Assembly (NCBI RefSeq): GCF_030816485.1
Contig: NZ_JAUSYC010000001.1
Coordinates: 1,674,001 to 1,738,000, forward strand
Direction: 5' to 3'
Source: Arthrobacter sp. B1I2
Lineage (GTDB): Bacteria; Actinomycetota; Actinomycetes; Actinomycetales; Micrococcaceae
Length of the DNA: 64,000 nt
Under the pieces are notes generated by a model. That model was given only the letters and a program-made list of their open reading frames with translations. It did not search any database and had not been told where the DNA came from. Below are positions 33,204-41,243 of the stretch, piece after piece. Both the position numbers and the translations under genes were made by a program. Positions within the stretch are counted from its first letter, which is position 1; each line of letters begins with the position of its first letter.

Positions 33204-34711
33204 ATGGAAGCGGTTGTGGGAACTGGCCCAGTTATTGGGGCGCATGCTCGAACGCCCTTACTTGCTGTTGATGCGCCTTCGATTGGTGATGTCTTGAGGC
33301 TGCTCGCTGCAGTTCCGCTGGCTGCTGATGGGGGGGGAAGATTCATCAGCTGCGGGAGCTGGAGGATCTGAAATCTGCGGTCGGCGCCCGGCAGGCCGAT
33401 ACCGCGGTGGCCTTCGACGTTCAGCAGCGGCGGGAGCAGGCCGCCGCCGGGGTGCCCGTCGATGAGCAGGGCGCCGGGGTCGGCGCCCAGATCGCGTTGG
33501 CGCGGCGGGAGTCACCGGCCCGGGGTTCACGCCTGCTGGGGCTGGCCAGAACCCTTGCAGGGATGCCGCACACGTTCGCCGCGTTCCGGGCTGGGCTGTT
33601 GAATGAGTGGCGGGCCACGCTGATCGTGAAGGAAACCATCTGCCTCAGTGCCGGGGACCGGGCCGGGGTGGATGAGGAACTCGCCGCGGACACCGGCGCC
33701 CTCGACCGCGCCATTGTGGCCGCCGTCCGGGCCGCCGCGTACCGGCGGGACCCTGCCTCGGTGGCGAAGCGGGCCGCCCGCGCGGTCACGGAACGGACCG
33801 TGAGCCTGCGCCCGGCACCGGACACCATGACCTGCCTGACCGCCCTGCTGCCCGCCGCCCAGGGCGTCGCCGCCTACGCAGCCCTGACCCGGGACGCCGA
33901 CACGGCACGCTCGGCCGGGGATGACCGGTCCCGGGGCCAGGTCATGGCCGACACCCTCGTCGAACGCCTCACCGGCACCCCCGGCGGGATCAGCGGGGTG
34001 CAGATCCAGCTCATCATGACCGACCGCACCCTCCTCCAGGCCGACGCCGAACCCGCCCGGCTCCCCGGCTACGGCGTACTACCGGCAGCCCAGGGCCGGG
34101 ACATCGCCCTCAACAGCGCCGGCCACAACGAACCCAGCCTGTGGGTCCGGCGGCTCTACACCGCCCCCGGCAGCGGGGAACTGCTGGCGATGGACTCCAA
34201 AGCCCGGCTCTTCCCCGCGGGCTTGAAGCGCTTCCTTCACATCCGGGACGATACCTGCCGCACCCCGTACTGCGACGCCCCGATCCGCCACCACGACCAC
34301 GTCACCTCCTGGCACAACGGCGGACCCACCAGCGCCGGCAACGGCCAGGGCCTCTGCGAAGCCTGCAACCACACCAAAGAAACACCCGGCTGGACCGCAA
34401 AACCCGTCCCCGGCCCACGCCATACCGTGGCAACCATGACCCCAACCGGCCACACCTACCGCTCCACCGCCCCACCACTACCCGGGACGCCAGCGCGGGT
34501 GACCGTACCGCCCGTGCCGCGCGACCACCGTCGTGCTTTCCTGGCCCATCGCAACAACATGGGCGACGGGACGGACGCGCGGGGGGTGTCTGCCGCGCTG
34601 GTCAGGCCAGGATCAGGGTCTAGGGCTTCGGATTGGGATTGGGGTTTGGCCCAATCATCGAGGCAGGAGGCGGTGCGAACGGGGCTGCAGGATAGAGCGG
34701 TGCCACCTTGA
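33204..34711 (+). pseudogene. DUF222/HNH endonuclease gene, frameshifted at an 8-G run
   Basis: Members of this actinobacterial family have an N-terminal DUF222 domain and a C-terminal HNH nuclease. The start region (MEAVVGTGPVIGAHARTPLL, then DVLRLLAAVPLAADG) is in one frame; after eight G at 33330-33337 the family sequence continues in another (KIHQLRELEDLKSAVGARQA). One added G would join them. Downstream the nuclease core is intact: RDDTCRTPYCDAPIRHHDHV with HHDH, then NGQGLCEACNHTKE. A protein from a later start such as GTG near 33407 would lose the first part. The last 92 bp overlap the convergent PBP gene. Confidence 0.75.
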
Positions 34712-36797
34712 GCATGTAGTTGGCCCACTGTGGTCCGGCGATCATGAAACCGTCCAGGCGGGGGTAGAAAGTGCCGTTGATGGTTACGTTCTGTCCTGCC
34801 CGCTTTTGGCCTTCCAGCGCATCCCCGAAGAAGGACGCAGTGACCAGGCCGGTGGTGTACCCCACCACCCAGGTGGACCCGTTGTTGTTCGAGGTTCCGG
34901 TCTTGGCCGCGGTGGGAACCTTGTCGTGCACCTTGGGGTTGATCCAGACGCCGGAGCCCTTTTTCAGGACATCCTGCAGCACCGAGTTGACGCCCCGGGC
35001 CACGTCCGGTTTGACGGCGTCGTGGCAGTCAGGGGCCTGGGCAGGCAGCTTTGCCCCCGCTGCATCGGTGATGTCAACCAGGGCGATGGGTGCGCAGTAG
35101 CGGCCGTCTGTGGCGAAAGTGGCAAAGGCGTCCGCCAGGGTGAGGGGGGCAACGCCGGTGCCGCCCAGCAGGTTGCCCAGTTGATGCATGTTGACCGGCG
35201 CGCCATCCAGGCCGCTGCGCAGGCCCACGGCGTCCACCATTTTCTGGATGCCGCAGAAATCCAGCTGGGCAGCCGAGGCAAAGGTGGCTGTGTTGATCGA
35301 GTTATACAGGCCGTAGTTGACGGGCATGCGCCGGTAGAAGCCCTCCTCAGCGTTCTGCAGGTCGTCCGCAGCACCAAGGGCAGGATTTGCCTGCGCGGTG
35401 CTGTAGGCTCCCAGCACCTTCCCGCAGCTGTCCTTCCACGCGAACCCCAGGGGATAGACGCGGCGCGAAGCGTCCACTTCAGCAGTCAGTGACTTGCCTT
35501 CGTTCAGCCACTCCGCGAACGTGAAGGGCTTCATGGTGGACCCGGGCTGGAACCCGCCGGCGCCGTTCAGGTCGTTGCCCTGCGCGTCCTTCGCATCCAC
35601 ATTGAAGTTCAGGTTGGTATCGAACTTGCCCGGTTGCGGAAGGAATACCGTGTTTTGGGCCATCGCCAGGATCTTGCCGCTGCCAGGCTGGATGCTTACC
35701 AGGGAAGCTGCCCACCGGTCCGGATTTGCGCCTGCAGTCCCGTCCACCTGGGCCTGGGCGGCGGCCTGAAGCCGGCTGTCCAGGGTGGTGGTGATGGTGA
35801 GGCCCCCCCGGTACAGCCTCCGCTCACGTTCAGCTTCCGTTGGGCCGTAGGCGGGGTTGTTCAGGATCAGGTGGGAGATGTAATCGCAGAAGTACGGCGC
35901 GATGGCCGCGTTTGCGCAGCCCTGCTGTTGGGGGGTGATCTTCAATTCAACAGGGGTGGCCACAGCCTCATCGTGCTGGGCCTGGCTGATCTTGTTCAAG
36001 CGCAGCATCTCTGACAGGACCTGGTTGCGGCGCACAATCGACTTGTCCGGGTTTGTGGCCGGGTTGTACAGAGTGGGGCTGTTGACCAGCCCGGCCAGCA
36101 AGGCTGCCTGGGGAAGTGCGAGGTCCTTCGCGCTGGTGCTGAAGAAGTAGCGTGCAGCGGCTTCAATCCCGTAGGCATTGCTGCTGAAGAACACGATGTT
36201 CAGGTAGCCCTCAAGGATCTGGTCCTTGGTGTACTTCTTCTCCAGGGTGACGGCGAGCTTCATCTCCCGCAGCTTGTCGCCGAGGTTCTTCTGCCCGTTA
36301 AGGACCACCTCGTCCGGCCTGTCCTGCGAGAGCTGCGCCTCGTTCAGGACGTTGGTGACGTATTGCTGGGTAATGGTGGAGGCCCCCTGCTCTCCGCCCT
36401 TGGTCAGGTTGGACACCACCGCCCGCAGGATGCCTTGCGGGTCCACGCCGGCGTGCTCGTAGAACCGGCTGTCCTCGATGGCAACAATGCCGTCCTTGAT
36501 GAAGGGTGACATCTGGTCCAGCGGCACTTTTACGCGGTTCTCCGAGTAAAAGGTGGCGATCGGCTGCCCGTCGGAGGTCAGGACTTTGGTGGCTTGCGAC
36601 GGTGGCTGCACCGTCAGTTCCGTGGGCAGGCCTTCAAAGAACCCAATAGAAGAACTGACCCCCATCCCCGCGGCGGCCACCGCCGGCACCACCAGGCTGG
36701 CCACCAGGACGCCGCACATGACACTGGCCGCAAAGAACCCCAGGATCCTTCCCAGGGCCACGGCAAAACCGCGCCTGCGCTTCCGCTTCTTCACCAT
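34620..36797 (-). CDS. class A penicillin-binding protein (transglycosylase/transpeptidase)
   Basis: A 725-residue bifunctional cell-wall synthase. A basic cytoplasmic N-terminus (KKRKRRRGF) and one TM helix (residues about 18-45) lead to a GT51 domain with IVAIEDSRFYEHAGVDPQGI and GASTITQQYVTNVL. The transpeptidase has SxxK in PGSTMKP, SxN as SIN in YNSINTATFA, and KTGT in AAKTGTSNNN. All catalytic motifs are present. The C-terminal tail is an NP repeat (NPNPNPKP). It is divergent from padR with a 30-bp dyad between them. Its 3' end overlaps the nuclease gene. Confidence 0.95.
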   Translation of the reverse strand: MVKKRKRRRGFAVALGRILGFFAASVMCGVLVASLVVPAVAAAGMGVSSSIGFFEGLPTELTVQPPSQATKVLTSDGQPIATFYSENRVKVPLDQMSPFIKDGIVAIEDSRFYEHAGVDPQGILRAVVSNLTKGGEQGASTITQQYVTNVLNEAQLSQDRPDEVVLNGQKNLGDKLREMKLAVTLEKKYTKDQILEGYLNIVFFSSNAYGIEAAARYFFSTSAKDLALPQAALLAGLVNSPTLYNPATNPDKSIVRRNQVLSEMLRLNKISQAQHDEAVATPVELKITPQQQGCANAAIAPYFCDYISHLILNNPAYGPTEAERERRLYRGGLTITTTLDSRLQAAAQAQVDGTAGANPDRWAASLVSIQPGSGKILAMAQNTVFLPQPGKFDTNLNFNVDAKDAQGNDLNGAGGFQPGSTMKPFTFAEWLNEGKSLTAEVDASRRVYPLGFAWKDSCGKVLGAYSTAQANPALGAADDLQNAEEGFYRRMPVNYGLYNSINTATFASAAQLDFCGIQKMVDAVGLRSGLDGAPVNMHQLGNLLGGTGVAPLTLADAFATFATDGRYCAPIALVDITDAAGAKLPAQAPDCHDAVKPDVARGVNSVLQDVLKKGSGVWINPKVHDKVPTAAKTGTSNNNGSTWVVGYTTGLVTASFFGDALEGQKRAGQNVTINGTFYPRLDGFMIAGPQWANYMLKVAPLYPAAPFAPPPASMIGPNPNPNPKP

Positions 36798-36900
36798 TCC
36801 TCAGCCCTCGTCCTTGAAGGTGGGAACAGAATACGCTCCTGCGAAAGGGCGAAACAGAGGCAGAAGGTCAGGAATTGATCACGGCAAACCATTGACCAAG

Positions 36901-36930
36901 CGATAGTTACCGATATATCGTTAATTATCG
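36901..36930. promoter_or_regulatory. 30-bp imperfect palindrome between PBP and padR (candidate PadR operator)
   Basis: Half sites CGATAGTTACCGATA and TATCGTTAATTATCG are complementary at 13 of 15 positions, with the perfect centre CGATATATCG. It is an A/T-rich island in GC-rich DNA, 46 bp before the padR ATG and about 104 bp from the PBP start. PadR regulators usually bind long dyads in their own promoter. Confidence 0.65.
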
Positions 36931-36975
36931 CCGAAGAGTAGGCGATGACTACCTGAACGAAAGGACGATGCCACC

Positions 36976-37602
36976 ATGAAAGGCATATTTGACGAAAAAC
37001 ATCCCGGACCTGAATTTGGGAAGGGCCGCTTCGAGCGGGGAAGGGGCCGCCGGGGGCCGCACGGGCACCGGGGTGCCGGCTTCGGACCCGGGTTTGGGCC
37101 CGGCTTTGGCCCTGGTTTCGGGCCAGGCTTTGGTCCTGGTTTCGGCCCGGCGTTCGGGCGGGGCGGCCGGCGGGCCAGCCGGGGCGATGTCCGCGCGGCC
37201 ATCCTCTCGCTCCTGGCAGAGGCGCCATCCAATGGTTACGGATTGATCAAGACCATCGCCGCAAAGACCGGCGGAATGTGGCGGCCCAGCCCCGGATCCA
37301 TTTACCCCACGCTCCAGCAGTTGGTGGATGAGGGCCTGATCGAGCCCCTGAGCGAAGGCCGCGGGACTGAGTTTGCCCTGACGGACGCGGGCAGGGCCTA
37401 CGTGGCGGAGCACGCTGAGGAGATGGAAAACGCCTGGAACGCTGAACCGGACAGTGCTGACCGGGACTTCCACCAAAGCATCGGCAAGCTCATGGGCGCC
37501 ATCCATCAGTTCCGCACGGGTGTGACGGAGGAACAGCGTGCTGCCGCCATCGAGAAGATGGATGAAACGCGCCGCGCGCTCTACAAGATCCTTGCGGACT
37601 AG
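36976..37602 (+). CDS. PadR-family regulator with GFGP-repeat N-terminus
   Basis: A 208-residue regulator. Residues about 58-135 form the PadR winged helix (VRAAILSLLAEAPSNGYGLI, MWRPSPGSIYPTLQQLVDEG, then LTDAGRAYVAEH), followed by a helical dimerisation region (Vir_act_alpha_C-like). Unusually, the first 55 residues are Gly/Arg/Phe-rich and hold six perfect GFGP tetrapeptides at about 35-58. AAAGGACG lies 8 nt before ATG 36976. It is probably autoregulated through the dyad at 36901-36930. The effector is unknown. Its stop codon lies in a 3x15-bp repeat. Confidence 0.9.
   Translation: MKGIFDEKHPGPEFGKGRFERGRGRRGPHGHRGAGFGPGFGPGFGPGFGPGFGPGFGPAFGRGGRRASRGDVRAAILSLLAEAPSNGYGLIKTIAAKTGGMWRPSPGSIYPTLQQLVDEGLIEPLSEGRGTEFALTDAGRAYVAEHAEEMENAWNAEPDSADRDFHQSIGKLMGAIHQFRTGVTEEQRAAAIEKMDETRRALYKILAD
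37078..37149 (+). repeat. six tandem 12-bp units encoding GFGP
   Basis: Six in-frame 12-bp repeats encode GFGP six times, followed by a degenerate AFGR unit. Third-base variation between units (GGG/GGC/GGT, CCC/CCT/CCA) shows selection on the peptide rather than very recent DNA expansion. Confidence 0.85.
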
Positions 37603-37637
37603 AACCGTTCGGACTGGAACCGTGCGGACTGGAACCT
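37593..37637. repeat. three tandem 15-bp repeats spanning the padR stop
   Basis: Units TGCGGACTAGAACCG, TTCGGACTGGAACCG and TGCGGACTGGAACCT follow one another without gaps. The padR stop codon (37600-37602) is in the first unit and the third unit reaches the amt stop codon. The array fills the whole gap between these convergent genes. Confidence 0.8.
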
Positions 37638-38955
37638 ACGCGAAGGAGTCTTCCTTGGCGTGCCGCTCCACGGGAACCGCAGCGGTGGGGATGTGGGCCG
37701 CGGCCTGGCGCAGGGGGTTGTAGCCTGCTCCCGCTTCCCCGAACGCATAGGCGGTCTCGGCATGCTCGGACAGGTCCACCCCGGCCGTCTCCGCCTCGTG
37801 GCTGACGCGGAAGCCCACGGCCTTGTTGATGACCCGGGCGATGACTGCCGTGCCAATGCCGGAGAGCAGCAGGGTGATGACGACGGCGGCTGTCTGGGCG
37901 ATGAGCTGCTGGACACCGCCGCCGTACAAGAGGCCGCCGCCCTGGCCGTCCACCGGGAGGGCGATGAAACCCAGGGACAGGGTGCCAATGAGGCCCGCTC
38001 CCAGGTGGACGCCCACCACGTCCAGGGAGTCATCAAGGCCGAAGCGGTACTTGAGGTCCACGAATACACAGCATGCCGCACCCGCCACCAGGCCCAGGCC
38101 AATTGCCGCCAGTGGGCTGATGTTCGCGCAGGACGGGGTGATGGCCACCAGGCCTGCAACAACGCCGGACGCGGCACCCAGGGAAGTGGGGTGTCCGTGG
38201 CGGATCTTTTCGGTGACCAGCCAGCTCAGCATGGCGGCCGCAGGCGCTACCAGGGTGTTGATCCAGATCAGGCCGGCCTGTTCCACACTGGTTGCGGCGC
38301 CGCCATTGAAGCCAAACCAGCCGAACCACAGGATCGCCGCGCCCAGCATGATGAAGGGCAGGTTGTGGGGCCGGTGGTTGGGGTCCTTCGCGAAGCCGTG
38401 CCGCTGGCCGACAATGACTGCCAGCACCAGTGCGGCGGTTCCTGAGCTGATTTCCACGACGGCGCCGCCGGCGAAATCGATGACCTGGCCGAAGATTGCT
38501 GTGACGGCTCCGCCCGCACTCATGAGCCCGCCACCCCAGACCATGTAGGCGAGGGGGCAGTAGATCGCCGTGATCCACACGGGCACGAACAGGGCCCAGG
38601 CGCTGAACTTTGCGCGGTCTGCGATGGCACCGCTGATCAGGGCCACGGTGATGATGGCGAAGGTGGCGCTGTAACCGGCCTTGAGAAGCTCCGGCGAGCC
38701 CATCAGGTTCTGCAGGCCGAAGCTGGTGAAGGGATTGCCGAAGAGCCCCAGGACGCCGTCACCGGTGGTCATCGAGTAACCCCAGAGAACCCACACCACG
38801 CCAACGATCCCGGCGGAGATGAAGCTCATCATGATCATGTTGAGGGCAGCCTTGGCCCGGGTCATGCCGCCATAGAAGAGGCCCAGCCCGGGGGTCATGA
38901 GCAGTACCATTGCGGCCGAAATCATCAGCCAGACGTGTTGGGCAGTGATTTCCAC
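37636..38955 (-). CDS. amt: ammonium transporter
   Basis: A 439-residue Amt/Rh channel with about 11 membrane helices. Family marks are MLLMTPGLGLFYGGMTRAKA in the first helices, the Asp/Trp region near IDFAGGAVVEISSGTAALVL with DFAGG, the pore His in GLVAGAACCVF-side helices, and VGVHLGAGLIGTLSLGFIA. It conducts ammonium into the cell as a trimer. GTG 38955 is chosen because AAGGGA lies 7 nt upstream and the protein then begins EITAQHVWLM. No glnK or glnD is adjacent, unlike many amt loci. Confidence 0.95.
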   Translation of the reverse strand: MEITAQHVWLMISAAMVLLMTPGLGLFYGGMTRAKAALNMIMMSFISAGIVGVVWVLWGYSMTTGDGVLGLFGNPFTSFGLQNLMGSPELLKAGYSATFAIITVALISGAIADRAKFSAWALFVPVWITAIYCPLAYMVWGGGLMSAGGAVTAIFGQVIDFAGGAVVEISSGTAALVLAVIVGQRHGFAKDPNHRPHNLPFIMLGAAILWFGWFGFNGGAATSVEQAGLIWINTLVAPAAAMLSWLVTEKIRHGHPTSLGAASGVVAGLVAITPSCANISPLAAIGLGLVAGAACCVFVDLKYRFGLDDSLDVVGVHLGAGLIGTLSLGFIALPVDGQGGGLLYGGGVQQLIAQTAAVVITLLLSGIGTAVIARVINKAVGFRVSHEAETAGVDLSEHAETAYAFGEAGAGYNPLRQAAAHIPTAAVPVERHAKEDSFA

Positions 38956-39301
38956 CGGTGGGTCCCTTCGCAACGTGATCTTGGTGCAGGGCCCGTTTGG
39001 CCCCGTGGCATTTCCCCCGGGGTCTATCTTTGGCGTTGCGTGTTTCAGCCAATGCCGCTTAAAGTTGCGGCCACGTTACACAAACCGCTCCCGCGTGAAG
39101 TTCACGTATCCGCTATGTTTCGGGAATGTAAACGGCACCTCCACCCGGACCCGCTTAGACCGTCGCTGCCCCCTCTGGTTCCCCGTCGCGGCGGGCCCCA
39201 CAGCCCGCTGAAGGTGAGAACCGCCGTCGTGCGCTGTTTTGCTTCTGTTTCGAGGCTATGAACGGCGGCTCACCGGATTAGAACCTGCGGGCGTTGCCGG
39301 G
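38956..39301. other. intergenic region upstream of amt
   Basis: These 346 bp hold the amt promoter. A perfect palindrome CGTGAAGTTCACG occurs at 39094-39106. At 39064-39079, read on the minus strand, GTAAC-N6-GCAAC differs by one base from the GlnR half-box GTnAC-N6-GAAAC. The stretch 39108-39118 (GTATCCGCTATG) is mildly A/T-rich. A duplicated gene end lies at 39278-39326. No convincing gene is present. Confidence 0.5.
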
Positions 39302-39326
39302 CTAAAACCTGCGGGCGTTTGCCAGG
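39278..39326. repeat. tandem duplication of the nitrilase gene 3' end
   Basis: TAGAACCTGCGGGCGTTGCC and TAAAACCTGCGGGCGTTTGCC lie side by side (about 24-bp period). On the minus strand both read through Asn-Ala-Arg-Arg-Phe-stop; the inner copy is the real end of the hydrolase gene. Confidence 0.75.
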
Positions 39327-40096
39327 ACCGGAAGTTTGGCCCGTACATCGTCCACGGTTGCGGGATCGATATCGGCGACTGCGAGTTCGGGCTTCCCGCC
39401 AAGGGCCACCACCGCCTTGCCCAAGGGGGTGACGACGGCGCTGTGGCCGATTCCGGTAGGCGCCGTCCCCGCGGGACCCGCGCCGATGGTTTCCGGGTCG
39501 CCCTGGCCGCAGGCCACCACAAACGTGGTGCTGTCCAGCGCCCGGGCGCGCACCAGGAGGTCCCACTGCTCCGCTTTGCCAACACCCGCGCCCCAGGAGG
39601 CGCACACGATATTCACCCGCGCACCTGCATTGGCGTTGGCCGTGAACAGGCCCGGGAAACGGACGTCGTAGCAGGTGGCCAGGCCGAACAGGGTCCCGTC
39701 CAGCTCGAACGTTACGGGTGCCTCCCCTGCATCCACTGTTTTGGATTCGGTGAAGCCGAACGCGTCAAAAAGGTGGACCTTGTCGTAGGACGTCTCCACC
39801 CCGCGGCCCGTCACCAGCAACGTATTGCGGACCCGGCCGTCCTTCCCGGGGGTGAACATGCCGGCCACGATCGCGATGTCCAGTTCCTTGGCCATCCTGC
39901 GGACCTCGCCGGCCCAGGGGCCGTCAAGTGGCTCGGCGATGTCCCTCAGGGAGTGGCCAAAGGCCCGCATGGCGGCCTCGGGAAAAACCACCAACTGCGC
40001 GCCGGCATTGCCGGCCTGCGCGGCGTAGTCCCACATCAGTTCAAGGTTGGCGGCGGTGTCGGCATTGCTGATGATCTGCGCTACTGCGATACGCAT
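39302..40096 (-). CDS. carbon-nitrogen hydrolase (nitrilase superfamily)
   Basis: A 264-residue cytoplasmic amidase-type enzyme. The Glu-Lys-Cys triad is visible as VVFPEAAM (Glu near 43), YDKVHLFDAFGF (Lys) and LATCYDVRFPGLF (Cys). It most resembles omega-amidase/N-carbamoyl-type members of the superfamily, which hydrolyse small amides. ATG 40096 is preferred because the domain begins MRIAVAQ; an upstream TTG at 40108 adds four residues. It lies near amt, so ammonium release and uptake could be linked, but the genes are not clearly co-transcribed. Confidence 0.9.
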   Translation of the reverse strand: MRIAVAQIISNADTAANLELMWDYAAQAGNAGAQLVVFPEAAMRAFGHSLRDIAEPLDGPWAGEVRRMAKELDIAIVAGMFTPGKDGRVRNTLLVTGRGVETSYDKVHLFDAFGFTESKTVDAGEAPVTFELDGTLFGLATCYDVRFPGLFTANANAGARVNIVCASWGAGVGKAEQWDLLVRARALDSTTFVVACGQGDPETIGAGPAGTAPTGIGHSAVVTPLGKAVVALGGKPELAVADIDPATVDDVRAKLPVLANARRF

Positions 40097-40180
40097 GGAA
40101 AAGCTCAATCTGTTGGGTGGCGGAAAAGGGTGCCCGGATCATTCTGGCCCGGGCACACAGGGTGATGCGGCGGTGAGGCG

Positions 40181-40417
40181 TTACTGCCTGTAGCCCTCAA
40201 CCTCGCTGACGGGGCGGGCCTCCGCATCGTTCGGGTTTTCGCCCGAGTCCTTCTTGGCCCGGCGCTGGCGCAGCAGGTCCCAGCACTGGTCCAGGCTTTC
40301 TTCCACGTACTTGAGCCTCGCCTGGTCCGGCGCCTGCCCCTCCCCGGATCCCTCGCGCAGCGAGTGCTCTTCCTCCACGAGGGACTGGATGTGCGTCAAA
40401 ATGTCCTGATCATTCAT
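40181..40417 (-). CDS. DUF2630 family protein
   Basis: A 78-residue acidic protein. The N-terminal DUF2630 core is MNDQDILTHIQSLVEEEHSL, followed by RLKYVEESLDQCWDLLRQRR, predicted as two helices. The C-terminal 25 residues are polar. GGGGAAGCC precedes ATG 40417. Widespread in actinobacteria; no function is established. It lies upstream of the nitrilase gene on the same strand (84 bp gap) and is divergent from a small membrane protein. Confidence 0.85.
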   Translation of the reverse strand: MNDQDILTHIQSLVEEEHSLREGSGEGQAPDQARLKYVEESLDQCWDLLRQRRAKKDSGENPNDAEARPVSEVEGYRQ

Positions 40418-40489
40418 GGCTTCCCCTAACTCCGGTCCGGTCCCCTTCAGCGTACGTATCAGGTGCTGAAGCCACCAGTCCCCGCGCGG

Positions 40490-40502
40490 TACCATCAACT
40501 TC
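40490..40502 (+). promoter_or_regulatory. -10 box for a leaderless transcript
   Basis: TACCAT at 40490-40495 is followed by 7 nt and ATG 40503, with no Shine-Dalgarno sequence. This predicts a leaderless mRNA for the small membrane protein. Confidence 0.4.
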
Positions 40503-40901
40503 ATGCCCACTGCGCTCGATATGGCAGGTCCCATCCTGGAAGTGCTCACCTGGTTGTGCCTGCCCGCCGGACTGGGACTGCTCTTCTACACCGGATTCCT
40601 CCGCCGCTTCGTGCACCCCTGGGACGTGGCCGAGGCCGTGGTGTATTCCGACCACACCGGGGTGGGGTTCCGCTGGTTCGACCGGAAACACCAGGTGCAC
40701 AACGCCCCAATGTCCCCCTACGACATCAAGGACATGGCGGTGGGCGACACCTTGCCCATCTACTACCACCCCAAGCGCCCAACACAGTGGCAGACCGCCA
40801 TGCCGGAAGAGGCGGGCAGGACGGCGTCGGTCCTGGGCCGCTGCCTCACGGCGATCGGCTCGGTGGCGCTGCTGGCCGGCTTTGTCCTGCCGATGTTTTA
40901 G
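40503..40901 (+). CDS. small membrane protein with two TM helices (DUF3592-like)
   Basis: A 132-residue protein. TM1 spans about residues 10-32 (ILEVLTWLCLPAGLGLLFYT) and TM2 about 108-130 (GRCLTAIGSVALLAGFVLPM). The middle soluble domain holds VVYSDHTGVGFRWFDRKHQV and a short GDTLPIYYHPKRPTQWQTAM, which resembles the DUF3592 beta-domain motif (VYYxPxNPxxA). It is probably exposed outside the membrane. No function is known. It converges with the DUF202 gene, and the stops overlap by 4 bp. Confidence 0.75.
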   Translation: MPTALDMAGPILEVLTWLCLPAGLGLLFYTGFLRRFVHPWDVAEAVVYSDHTGVGFRWFDRKHQVHNAPMSPYDIKDMAVGDTLPIYYHPKRPTQWQTAMPEEAGRTASVLGRCLTAIGSVALLAGFVLPMF

Positions 40902-41239
40902 GGCTGCCGGCTGACGAGGACCACAACAATGCCCAAGCCGCCAAGCGCGACGCCGGCCAAAGCGGTCCAGAGCACGGCGGGCAGGTCCGCCTCGATGCTT
41001 TCGCCTGCCAGGCCGCGGGACCTGGCCAGGTAGCGGCGGCGCTGCGTGAGATAGATGGCAAGGGCGGCGGCACCGGATACTGCCGGCAGCATCAGGATCA
41101 GCGGCCCATAGGTGGGAAGCCAGCGCAGGAAGAAGGCGCTCGCCGTCACCAGCGCCAGCATGGTCCGGCCCCAGGCGAGGGCGGTCCGTTCGGGCTGGAG
41201 GCCCGGATCGCCGTGGCCACCGGGTGGGCGGGATGCCAC
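40898..41239 (-). CDS. DUF202 domain membrane protein
   Basis: A 113-residue protein with three helices. The N-terminus has PGLQPERTALAWGRTMLALV, the DUF202 signature (ER-TxLAW-R), also seen in the neighbouring YidH-like protein. Helices follow at ASAFFLRWLP, ILMLPAVSGAAALAIYL and ALAGVALGGLGIVVVLV. GTG 41239 is chosen because it lies just after the YidH stop; TTG 41260 would overlap that gene by 17 bp. It forms a two-gene unit with the YidH-like gene. Function of DUF202 proteins is not established. Confidence 0.78.
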   Translation of the reverse strand: MASRPPGGHGDPGLQPERTALAWGRTMLALVTASAFFLRWLPTYGPLILMLPAVSGAAALAIYLTQRRRYLARSRGLAGESIEADLPAVLWTALAGVALGGLGIVVVLVSRQP

Positions 41240-41243
41240 GGAA

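Noticed and set aside
33100..34711. Mobile element or intron carrying the HNH nuclease
   Set aside because: DUF222/HNH proteins are stand-alone multi-copy genes in these bacteria; no terminal repeats, target duplication, intron ends or transposase were seen.
36989..37246. Alternative frame through the GFGP repeat region
   Set aside because: Periodic 12-bp repeats open all frames; only the frame leading into the PadR winged helix is coding.
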